A stretch of 64,000 bases of DNA from Opisthocomus hoazin (lineage: Eukaryota > Chordata > Aves > Opisthocomiformes > Opisthocomidae). Below, piece after piece: positions 16,001 to 25,400 of this stretch; positions within the stretch are counted from its first letter, which is position 1, and the number at the start of each line of letters is the position of its first letter. Position numbers and translations under genes: made by a program. The notes under the pieces were generated by a model. The model saw only the letters and a list, made by a program, of their open reading frames with translations, did not search any database and was not told the DNA's origin. The stretch is taken from the NCBI RefSeq assembly GCF_030867145.1, contig NC_134436.1:6510001-6574000 (forward strand), given 5' to 3'.

Positions 16001-16731
16001 AGATGGCTCAGTGGGCCTTTCACGCAGCACGCCTGGTACCCAAGTATTTAAATAAACGCCTAAAATGGCCTCTCTAACGCTGCCACCGCTCCGGCGGCAG
16101 CGCGGCGGGGTCCGGGGAACGCCGAGCACCTGGGCAGCGCCCGCCACGCTGCTCCCGCCGCCCCGCTCCCGCCCTCCCTCGTCGGAGCCGCGGGGCCGGC
16201 GGATGCCGCTCGCCCGGGGCCAGGGGCCGCCTCCGGTTCCCGGGGCAGAGAGCGGGTGCGGCTGCCGCGGCCTCACGCCGGGCCGGAGCAGCCCCGAGCC
16301 GGGCGGGCGCTCGCTGACGGGGCGGGAAGCGCGACCAGCCGCCCGCCGCCGCCCCGCACACCGCGACGGCACCGCTCCAACTTCCACAGCGGGGCCCGCG
16401 CACCGACCCCCCGCCCGACAGCAGCCCGCCCGGGACCGCGACCTCGGGTTGAGCGCTCCGGCGGAGTCCGCCAGCCCCCACCCGCCTCAGCGCCGCCCGC
16501 AGCTCCCCGGGCAGCGCCGCGCCTCACGGTCCCCTGGTCCGCTCGCCCCACAGCGCCCCGAGGGCTCCCCCCGCCCCTCAGGACCTCCCTCCCCGAGCTC
16601 CCGGCCCCCACGACAGCCCCGTCGCGGGCCCGCACGGCCAGGCCAGGTCCCAGCGGCCTCCCCCGCTCCGCCCGCCCTGCCCTGCCCTACCCTACCCCGC
16701 CGGGTCCACCGACCTGGAGGCGCAGCGCCAT
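870..16731 (-). CDS. RANBP17: RANBP17 (Ran-binding protein 17), first ten coding exons, 3' part outside window
   Basis: RANBP17 is an importin-beta/karyopherin superfamily protein, closest relative of exportin-7 (XPO7), thought to bind RanGTP and carry cargo between nucleus and cytoplasm. Joining exons 16731-16714, 13058-12912, 11965-11875, 10673-10507, 7097-7032, 6513-6409, 3726-3561, 1921-1848, 1386-1267 and 1016-870 gives 1101 nt, 367 uninterrupted codons, with consistent phases and GT/AG at each junction inside the window. Residues 1-55 include MALRLQ and [13 protein letters not shown]; 86-141 contain [16 protein letters not shown]; 164-198 contain [17 protein letters not shown]; 319-367 contain [20 protein letters not shown]. 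These match RANBP17 rather than XPO7 as I remember both (for example [18 protein letters not shown]). The piece covers the importin-beta N-terminal domain and the first HEAT repeats, about one third of the usual ~1090 residues. GABRP lies upstream in the same orientation, as in human. Confidence 0.96.
1267..1386 (-). CDS. RANBP17: RANBP17 coding exon 9
   Basis: 120 nt, 40 codons (279-318), [20 protein letters not shown] to [10 protein letters not shown], phase 0 to 0. The acceptor is ttattcag, the donor gtatct. Confidence 0.95.
1848..1921 (-). CDS. RANBP17: RANBP17 coding exon 8
   Basis: 74 nt completing Ile254 and encoding 255-278: [20 protein letters not shown] then LSQL. The acceptor is cgtag, the donor gtaagtg. 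Confidence 0.95.
1922..3560. other. RANBP17 intron 7
   Basis: AT-rich intron of 1.6 kb between coding exons 7 and 8. Short open frames are without recognisable similarity; no repeat family was recognised. Confidence 0.8.
3561..3726 (-). CDS. RANBP17: RANBP17 coding exon 7
   Basis: 166 nt, residues 199-253 plus one base of Ile254. It encodes [29 protein letters not shown] and [11 protein letters not shown]. The last segment is nearly invariant in the RANBP17/XPO7 family. The donor is gtaagc. Confidence 0.95.
3727..6408. other. RANBP17 intron 6
   Basis: A 2.7-kb intron without recognised genes. It holds a 16-17 bp tandem duplication at 5132-5164 and a purine-rich GA stretch at about 6185-6245. 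Confidence 0.8.
5132..5164. repeat. 17-bp tandem duplication
   Basis: The unit gaacttgaagaaagct, followed by a in the first copy, occurs twice head to tail (5132-5148 and 5149-5164). Confidence 0.85.
6409..6513 (-). CDS. RANBP17: RANBP17 coding exon 6
   Basis: 105 nt, 35 codons (164-198), [17 protein letters not shown] to LACSLLKE, phase 0 to 0. The acceptor is ttcttag and the donor gtgagg. The residues separate RANBP17 from XPO7, which as I recall has TKHRKIASSFRDSS here. Confidence 0.95.
7032..7097 (-). CDS. RANBP17: RANBP17 coding exon 5
   Basis: A 66-nt exon, 22 codons (142-163), [20 protein letters not shown] then NL, phase 0 to 0. The acceptor is cgtag and the donor gtaagc. Too short to stand out as an ORF, but it matches the expected residues between FLQ and VDYSRPS. 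Confidence 0.94.
7098..10506. other. RANBP17 intron 4
   Basis: A 3.4-kb AT-rich intron. I see nothing coding, and no CR1 fragment, in it. Confidence 0.75.
10507..10673 (-). CDS. RANBP17: RANBP17 coding exon 4
   Basis: 167 nt completing Arg86 and encoding residues 87-141: [16 protein letters not shown] to [10 protein letters not shown]. The acceptor is tttacag and the donor gtagga. This is the most recognisable RANBP17/XPO7 block of the window. Confidence 0.96.
10674..11874. other. RANBP17 intron 3
   Basis: A 1.2-kb AT-rich intron; nothing else recognised. Confidence 0.8.
11875..11965 (-). CDS. RANBP17: RANBP17 coding exon 3
   Basis: 91 nt, residues 56-85 plus the first base of Arg86 (phase 0 in, phase 1 out). 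It encodes [17 protein letters not shown] through PIEQRIDI. The donor is gtaagt. Confidence 0.95.
11966..12911. other. RANBP17 intron 2
   Basis: A 0.95-kb AT-rich intron; nothing else recognised. Confidence 0.8.
12912..13058 (-). CDS. RANBP17: RANBP17 coding exon 2
   Basis: 49 codons (residues 7-55), starting SLAELEVLC and ending LLLEQGT, phase 0 on both sides. The acceptor is ...taacag and the donor gtaaat. This is the start of the importin-beta N-terminal domain. Confidence 0.95.
13059..16713. other. RANBP17 intron 1
   Basis: A 3.7-kb intron after the six-codon first exon. Its last 1.1 kb towards exon 1 belongs to the CpG island, and an A-run lies at about 15958-15972. Open frames of about 100 codons at 13341-13646 and 15130-15435 show no recognisable domain and were not called as genes. 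Confidence 0.75.
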
Positions 16732-17020
16732 CTTCCCGAGCGGCGCCGGGAGCGGGCCGCCGGGAGGGAACGGGGACAGGGGGCAGTGCCGAGCCGCGCC
16801 GGGGCCGGCGGGCAGCGAGGGGCGGGGCGGGCCGGGGCCGGGGGCGGCCGCTGGGGCGGGGCGGAACCAGCCCCGCCCGGACCGAGGCTGGGGGCCGGCG
16901 GGGCGGGGGCGCCATTTTGTGCTTGAGGGCCGCAGGGAGGGCAGCCGTGGTGCGGCTGGGGCTGCGCGCGGCCTGTGCTTCGCCTCATGGTGCCCGCAGC
17001 GCGGCGGCGGCTCTGTCCTG
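15640..17020. promoter_or_regulatory. RANBP17: CpG island and RANBP17 promoter
   Basis: A CpG-dense, GC-rich block of about 1.4 kb surrounds RANBP17 exon 1, in an otherwise AT-rich window. Upstream of the start (to the right) are GC boxes at 16819-16830 and 16853-16864. GCGCCATCTT (16725-16734) covers the start codon, and the similar GCGCCATTTT lies at 16911-16918 with its GC at 16909-16910; on the minus strand both read like YY1 sites. No TATA box is obvious. This is the pattern of a housekeeping promoter with scattered starts. Long ORFs in both strands here are composition artefacts. Confidence 0.8.
16714..16731 (-). CDS. RANBP17: RANBP17 coding exon 1 (6 codons)
   Basis: It encodes MALRLQ. 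The ATG at 16731 has a strong Kozak context (A at -3, G at +4) and lies in a CpG island. The exon ends in CAG before a GT donor, phase 0, and the next exon begins SLAELE, as in the mammalian protein. Confidence 0.93.
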
Positions 17021-20000
17021 ACTGGAAAGGCCATGTTTTTCACTAGTCACCGCGTTTAAGTGCTGCTGTAAATCTGTATTTGGCTTTGCATGATGCAGAT
17101 GAAGCTGCAATTTCCAAAGAATATGTTGAGATGGTGACAGCACCCGTGAAAGGAAAGCTTCCCTTAGTGAGCGTGGGAGCTTGAGGTCCCACAGTCCATG
17201 GGCTATAACAATATTGCCATTATGCAGCTGGCAATTGACCAGTTGCATGGAGGTAATTCAATGTAGCATTAATTCCCTGCGTTTATAAATCAATAAATAG
17301 AGAGTGGAAGAAGCCAGGAACACTGCTTCAGTCCAGACGGCCACAGAGATGGTGCTGGGACCGTTACAGCTGCGTCTGAAGGGACAGCTTGCTCAGCAAG
17401 CCCAGAGAGCGGGGAAGCCCCCTCTGCAGGTGCCTGTTCTAAAGGAGTGAAGAAACTGAACATAGAGAATGGAGTTGTCTCAGTTTCCATCTGGATGAGA
17501 TGAATCCCACCTTTGCCAGCCACTGGTTCGGATAACAGGTGGAGTCTGTGACATCAAAATTAACGTAAATATTTTACTTCTTAAGTGCAAGCACTGCAAA
17601 GACAGAATCTCATCCAAGGCATTCGTTTTCTGGAGTTTAAGAGTGGATTTAGAGTTCAGGGTTAGTGAGGGAAACACACCGTGTAAATCAGAGACGGAAG
17701 AAGGTCAGTGTGAAGATTATCCACGTTCAGGACAGAAAGTGACTTCAACAATGTCCACAAGTATCTGCATGGAAAAAAGGTCTTCTAGTGCAGCCAGCTG
17801 CTTCACTTCAAAGCAAAAGGCGTACTTAGAATCTTCTAATGGCTGTAAACTGCAGCTGGACACACTCGGAACCGGAATAAGCAATGCTGGCAATCGTCTG
17901 CTGGAATAACTCGCACCAAAGGATGGAGCGCTCCTAACTAAGGCGAGAGCAGTCGTTTTCCTAAAAGGTGACGCTTGTGGTTACGCGAGCTGCCACCGTG
18001 GGCAGAACTTGGTGAGGCTGCATGGTGTGGGCTAAAGGGCCTGTCACAGCTTTGCATCATGTACAATCAGAGAGCAATGAGCTTTTGTCACTAACAAAGA
18101 AACCTAAGAAAGACTAAAGCAGGAGAGGCATCTCTGTATTCCTTGTCCTGCTAAAGGTGAGCAGTGATACTGTACAGCATGGAGCCAGAGCCCAGGGTAA
18201 AACTCAGCGACATGTACATTAGTTTAGGCTTTACAAGACACTTCTGGAGTCAGTGGCGTGGGGAAGAAGGAGGATGAAGGAACAACAAATGCAGCGTGAC
18301 GGAGGGGAGCCAGCGAGGACTGCTGATGTAGCCAGCTGACAGCATTTATGAGTATTGCACCCAAAAAGCTAGAAATTTTTGTTGGGTGCACTGCTGCTTG
18401 ATGTTTTAAAACAGTGGGAAGAATTTTTGCCCTGACCTCCCCTGCTCCAAACTCTGTGGTGATTGGTAGTCCGTGTCATTTTTATTCTGGTTAACAGATG
18501 ATACAGGGCCTGAGCCGTTCATGCAGAATTATTTGTGTTTCCCCACTGCTCCATCATCCACATTGCAAAAATTCCCATGAGAAGCCTGGTAACCCCAGAA
18601 AAAATGTGGAATGAGGACTAGGCAATGAAATGGTGACTTGGGGGTGAGAAACGTCAGCCATAAATTATAATGTGGAAACTGCGGGAGACCTTCTGATGCA
18701 ATATAATTGTAAACTACCTGAAGAGCCAGAAGCAGCTTGCCTGTGTAGGTCAAAAAGGTAAGAGGAAGCTGTTGGATATCTTGCAAAGACCTTGACCCTG
18801 TGAGCAGATCGTCAGCTCTAGCAATGACTATGAACCCTGCTCCAGGTGAGGGGCCATTGCCTAGGCTGTGCCGCCAAGCTATGCAGACATGCAGAAATGA
18901 GTTAAATAATTCAAAAGCTGAGCATACTCTGTGGACAGCATAGGTAGCTGAGCATGAGTGAGTGTTTCCCCATAGTCAGAAACACCCTCTCCCCTCTGGC
19001 CTGGGTCTCCTCTCTGTGTCAACAGACGAGCATGGGCAGAAGTCGGCAGCACAAGACTTGTACCACAAGGTACGCGGGGAGCACAGGCTCTGCTGCGTGC
19101 TCAGCTCCACAGCGCAGCCGTGTGACTGTTTGTACCTTATTTAATCATCAATTGAATCATTTAATCTCTCGGTTGCAAGCAATTGCATTTCTGTATCCGA
19201 TTTCTGTCAACTATAGCCTGATTATTTTAAGGAGAAAAAAATTGGTCTAGCTAAAGGATTAATAGATTCCTAGACTAATACTTGACAAAACTCCTGAGGT
19301 TTAACACAGCAAGTAAGAATGTTACCTTGTGAAACTACTCCAGACTATGTCAGAGTCCTAGCCCAAAGAACAAAGCTGCATTAAGGAGTGTAATTTATTT
19401 AGGAACTTTTATACAATTCCTTTATCATTACATGGGAGGGGGAAATGACACAGTGAAGACGCTTCTGTGACAGGCATCGACAGGAAGAAATTGTACTGTG
19501 AAATTCAGACTTGCTTCCATAGAAGGTAACAACAAAATTCTTGCTGCATTCAGTGGAAGCTGAATTAAAGAAGGGTTTTAGGTCTGCATCGCAAGATACA
19601 GTACTGAGACCTCCCTGCAGTATTAATATACAGTTTCCAGGTCAAGTCTGTCTCATTTTCTGCTAGGTGGAATAAAATCAACTTTCTGGATTTGCTGTTA
19701 CTTTGGATTATGTGAATAGATCTGTTGCTACAGGCAATGCATTCAGAATTAGATCCATTCATTTGCCACACTGCTTAGAGAGGTCTGAATCTTCTGCACG
19801 CTTTTTAAATTTCATTTTATGTGAGTTGATTAAAGCATATTAACAAAACCAGCCATTTCTGTCCACTCAAAAAAAGAACTAGCAAAGTTCAGGGTATCAG
19901 TGTTCCTTTTTTGTATCACATCGGGATTTTTCCTGACATGCAGTTTTCTTACTGAAAGCAATGGCTGATAATTTACAACAAATTATTATATATATATAGA

Positions 20001-22100
20001 AAACCCCACATACAGAGACAAATGCAGTATATTTAATTTAGAACCTTTTGTTCGGGGAAGGTTAGCTTTTTTTTGATAGGTGTAGTCCATTAGGCCAAAC
20101 AGTTGCAGGCTGGTGCTGGATATGGTTCTGCTACACATTTTCTCAAACATTTTTTCCTTTCTGTCTTCCATTTTACATTAACAGCAGCACAAGGCCCTGA
20201 AGAATTCTAGTTTATTTCAATGGCTAATGATCTCAAGATTTTTTTTCTGTGCCATGTACTAGTCTATGCCAATATATTGCCACAATTTAGTGCTTGTTTT
20301 ACTAATCTAATTCATTCATTTGCAATGCAGATTGCAATTGATCTTGAATATATGTCTGCAGATTAAATAGTTCTATAAAAATACTCACATTAAAAAATGT
20401 GATTTCTACCACACAATTTTATGTTCAAATTAATATATAGCGGATAAGCAAAAAAATTATTAGACATATCACTAAGAAGACCAGGAAGAGCCTGAAACAA
20501 CCAAATCAGAAGCTAAACATGAAGCCATTTGATACTCCTAATTAAAACTAATTAATCTTTTCAGTGACACGGTGGCATGCTTTCTACTTATAAGTTGACA
20601 ATACTTCAGGAAGTCTGGAACAAAAGAAATTATTTTTTGCTTGTTTGCTACCTGGACTCAGATCAATAATACCTCGTGGCAAACACAGTCTATAACCAAT
20701 CTCTGAATGTAATTCAAATTGAAAGGAAAAATCTGACTAATGGCAAAAAAGCACAGAGCAGCATGACATTAAAGGAGGAGTTTGTGATGCACTGTATATA
20801 CATTAAAAAGTCTACGCGGTATGTTTATGCATACAGTAAGATTACCCTTAAAGCTTCTTTGATACCATGAAGTTAAATTTGAGTTACCTCAGTGTGTGCA
20901 GTAATCACTACACAGTTTTGTGCATTGGATAAAGAAGACTGCAGATACGAAGGCTTTCTATTCAGATGCCTGAACTTTTGCTTCCTTAGTCATCAGTGTC
21001 GTTCAGTAATTTGCTGCTATTCATCTGTCCTCAACCAATGGGACCTGGTAGGTGTAACTGCCTCCCGAAAGTGATTTTCATAGTTTTCATAGTATCTTCC
21101 ATCACCCATTAATGCAGAGCCAGTCTTCGTGTAATTAGTTAACAAACGCAATTGGAGATATTTTACTGGGTGGTCACTTAAAACTTTGAAGTCTTGAGTT
21201 GTTGAATTGCATTTCATTTGCTGTCTGGTTCATGCTGATCAAGAAGTGGTTGAGATAGTTTGAAAAATTTGCGTGTGTTCTGGTGGTTTTCAGAAAGAAA
21301 AAGCCTGCTCTTCTGTCTGCCATTTCCAGAAGCGTGGCAATGCTGAACACACTTTAGTTGGACTTTTAGTTTAGATGGGTCAGATATAGGAGCAAGTCTT
21401 GGACACTCAAGACAAAGGACAGCTACTGGTTCTGTCATGCAGATCCCTGTGTGTTTGAAGGGCATGCACTGAGCTACAGAACAACAGCCTTCTTGAAACT
21501 GCAGTAATTCTCACCAGACATGATGCTGTTCAGAGTAAAAATAATGATCCCAAATCTTGAACCATTGCCTAGGCTGGTGGGAAGGAGCCACCACTGTTAG
21601 GAGTAGTGCAAGAACTGTTACAAAAAGAAGTCAAAAGGTGTGCTCATCTGTTGGAATGCACAAGAAATCTTTTCTGGGTATTTTTGAGTATTGCTTGTAA
21701 AACAGCACTTACTTGCTTTGGACTGTGATTGCTTCATATATGTATTAAAATGAACAAAATAACCCCCCTGAAAGACAAATAATTTGCCTTTGATGAGACT
21801 AACGATGGAAAATTTCAAAGGAGAAGGAAAATCTTTCTGAAACTTAAGAGAAAACATGAACTAAGGAGATTAAAGACTGTTTTGCAACCTTCATACTTAG
21901 GCTTGTTGCCATGTGAACAATCTCCTGATATTTCTTAGTAAATTATAGAAAGAAGGAAATTGATACAAGGTAAAAATTTTGTTTATGGACATTTTTGCTA
22001 GACAAATTAGAATGAAGCAAATAATAACACAATTTACATTTTAAAAATGAATATAAAATTTGATTCCTTCAGTATATGTAGTAGACAGGTGCATGTTTAA
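17021..22100. other. Intergenic interval between RANBP17 and the KAZALD-like gene
   Basis: About 5 kb between the RANBP17 promoter and the 3' end of the KAZALD-like gene. No coding exon, RNA gene or repeat family could be recognised. The part nearest the CpG island could carry a divergent non-coding transcript, but nothing in the sequence proves one. Confidence 0.6.
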
Positions 22101-22104
22101 GAAT

Positions 22105-22110
22105 TTTATT
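22105..22110 (-). terminator. Candidate poly(A) signal of the KAZALD-like gene
   Basis: AATAAA on the minus strand, 214 bp beyond the stop codon, within an AT-rich stretch. The cleavage site was not determined. Confidence 0.45.
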
Positions 22111-22323
22111 TAACAGTCTAAATGTATGGATTTACAACTGTTCTTATTTCTGATAAGTAGCATAATACACTTCAGCCAAAGTTGAAGTTCAGGAGAGTGG
22201 ATACACAAGTGAATATGTTTGTTATCAGAGGAGCCATTTACAGCACAGAGACTAGTACTAAATATAACAGAGTGTGAAAGGTATTGGACAACAGATGTAT
22301 GAAAATTGTTATTCAGAGTTGTT

Positions 22324-22451
22324 TCAATTTTCATAGTCCCCGGATTCATATTCTTCCTCATCTTCATCATCAGAATGGTCATAATAGTCCCCATATTCAA
22401 TGCTGTAGCTTGCACTTCTACTGCCAGCAGTAAATGCAAATGCAGATGAGC
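22324..22451 (-). CDS. KAZALD-like exon 4: acidic C-terminal tail and stop
   Basis: 128 nt completing Gly255 and encoding 256-296, then TGA at 22326-22324. The tail is rich in Asp, Glu and Tyr (YGDYYDHSDD, then EEEYESGDYEN). KAZALD1 likewise ends in an acidic Asp-Tyr tail. The context suits tyrosine sulfation, which is inference. Confidence 0.9.
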
Positions 22452-25400
22452 CTACAAGACATAATTGAATCCGGATTAAATTAGTTGTAAAAGGGGAATG
22501 AAAGGAAAGGGTAGTTTTGGATCTGTATGGCAAACAGCCTTTCTGAATCCTTGTTAAGTCGTCTACTAGAAGGAGAGGTTTTTTTCCAATGACTTGACCT
22601 CATACCATCAAAGCTCATGGTATGTGAGCAAATTTCTATATCCTTCACATTTTAAGATGTTGAAAGTACATTTAATTCTGAATACTAGTGAACTATGAGT
22701 TCAGTCCTCTGCAGACCCTATGCACCTGAAAATATGACCAGAGTCAATAAAGGTTTGAAAACCACTTGCTGAAACAAGGTCAGTGACAAACCAGACCAGT
22801 GACAAACTCCCCGAGACCGGGAGGCAAGTATACGACAAGGCATCTTTATCCTGCATTTACCAGGAAACCCAGTTTTCTCTGTCGGAAGAAGGATGTTATT
22901 CTGCAGGACTGGGCCCAATGCACGACAACAGTAAAGCTATTTCTTAGCTCAATCCAAACACTCTCATTAAGGAGCAACAACGGTTTCCTTCCTAACTTTT
23001 TGAAAAATAAACAGCTAAGTAGAACTGCCATGGTTCAAAGACTCCCTCAGCTACAGCAGCTGTTGTTCCGGGTGCAGAGCTCCTACTAACATCAACATAA
23101 TAGCAAAATATTACAATATTAACATGTAGGTATTTTTTTTGCCAGAAATCATAAGCACCGACTTTTGAATAGCTAGGACTAAATCTCCAAATAGGGGATA
23201 AAGTAAAAGAAAAGCACACAGGAAAGTTAAAATATGAACATCTTTTGGTAATCTCTCATACTCTTCATTTGTGTTCTGACAAACCCACCCTTTGCAGCCT
23301 GCTTGTATACATTTTTATATTCTTCACATCCAAATAAAAAAAATAAATACCATCAATGACTTTCAATCTTGCGGAGGCGTATGTTGCACCATACTTATTT
23401 TTGGTGTGGCAGATGTAAACACCTTCATCTGATTTTTTGAGGCCTTGAATCTGCAGCCAGCCTGTCACACCATACTTCTGAGGCCCACCTCTTGCCTTTG
23501 AGAAGAGAAAGAAATAGTTGAAATTAAGTAGCTAGGAGACATCATGATATTTGTCAAAACAGTTGTGGCTGGATTAAACAGTGTTCTAGTCTTTGCGTTT
23601 TCTTTATTGCCATCATGCTTTGATTCTCTTGGATTCTGCCTATGGCCTCCACATTCATGCTTTCCCTGCTCTGCTCTTTATAACTCACTGCCCTTCACAG
23701 TGCTCTGATTCCTGGTCCTTATGATGCTTCTGCTTCCCAGCACATCTCCTGTCTCTTCTCCCAGCACCACTTCTTGCTGCAGCTTCAAAGCGTTGCCACC
23801 TCTTCTCAAGCTCGTAAGTTTCTTCAGGATGAGAGTGGCAGGTGGGGCTGGGTGAGCTGTCAGAGCCAGGGGCCTGGCCAAGCTGGCCCTCCTCCAGGTT
23901 TTGATGGGCTGGCATGACATATCGTGAGCTTTCACACTTCTGTGACAGTCAGTTTCACCTTACTCAGGCTAAAGCCTCTTCAAGGGTTGAGCTTTCTATT
24001 TCCAAACAAATAACACAAACACAAAACCATAAACAAATGTTAATAGAGATGCTGTCGTGCTGGCTCAATTAATGAGATAAGTTAACAGGGTTCAGTTTAG
24101 CCTCTGAGGTGACCAGCATTTGGATGTGGCTGCTCGCACCATTTTTTCTGAACAATTTTAAAATCCACTAATGCCACTTGTGTTTATGCTGTCTCTGGAA
24201 ACACTTCTAAATAACTTGGACTTTAGTACCTCAGTACTTTTGGTACTTTAATTAGCTTTTTCTGTGCTTTTTCTATCTATCTTTTTGTTCAGGTTATGCC
24301 CCATGTCCATTGGATCGTCTCATTTGTCCATTGGATCTTCTCATTTTTGGGTTGTGTATCCAGAAAGCTAGATTCTCCATGCATTTCTCTGCATAGTCTC
24401 CACTAATGTTCCTTATCCATTGGAGAAGGCATGCGAATGCAGGTGTCAGCCTTGCTGCAGTCTGCCTGTACAGCTGGCTTTGTGAGCGCATCTCCCGAGA
24501 ATGTTATTGTCATTTAAAAGAATTAGCATTTTGATTTATTTAATTTCAGCTCAGTCTTTCAGGCTGTTTCTAGATTTGCTTGAAGCCTGTACTAATGCCA
24601 TTCTACGCTTTCCCCTGAGATTAAAACACAGTGTCCTCCACAAAATGAGCAAGTTTCTTTGCTTTGCTTTTGAATGCCTCAAGGACTGAACCCAAACGGC
24701 AGGTATCCAGAAACGGCGTCTTGCAAGGGAGAAGTTTAGATACATAGTTATAGAGCCCCTATTGGGAATCTATTTATTGCAACAGTATTGTATCCTGTAG
24801 GAGGAATTCACAGATTAATCACCCTACTCCTCATCCCAAACCGTATCACGTGGAAAACTCAAGTTTTACCTGTACTGAGATGTGGGCATCATCTCCTGGC
24901 AGAAACATTTTATTCCCTTTTTTTTTCCATTCAAGGTGTGGCATAGGGTAGGCTGACACCTCACAGCCAAAAATGACGTCATTGCCTGTGAAATTCTGGA
25001 CGTCCTGAGGTGGCACAGAAATAACAGGAGCTGCAAAGAACCGACAGAACGGTGCTTTAGAAGACAGTGAGCAAAATACAACACAAACACAGAAGCAGGT
25101 AACGTTAATTCCTATTTTACATGATAAAACCAGTTTGCCTTTGCCGTCTTACACATTATGAAGAGCCGCATGGTTCCAAGCAGCTTTTAAAGGTCAGAAC
25201 GCTCTGCGTCTCATTAAAGGGTGAACAGGCTTTTTAAAAACACTTATGTCAAAGGACCCATTGCTCCTTCCTCTTGCACGTGATCATGAAACAAGCTGAA
25301 ATTAAAAGTTTAATTTGTGTCCCATGAGCTATCAGTGTGGACTAGACTCAAGGCCCATCGTTCTAGCAGCCAGCACTCAGCTACACCTTCAGAGGAGAGT

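Noticed and set aside
870-16731. XPO7 (exportin-7) as identity of the left gene
   Set aside because: Paralogue-specific residues ([38 protein letters not shown]) and linkage to GABRP fit RANBP17.
15629-17059. Long open frames (up to 318 codons) on both strands around 15.6-17.1 kb
   Set aside because: They lie in the CpG island, overlap each other in many frames and consist of Pro/Arg/Gly/Ala-rich composition. Stop codons are rare in GC-rich DNA. Only the six RANBP17 codons are supported.
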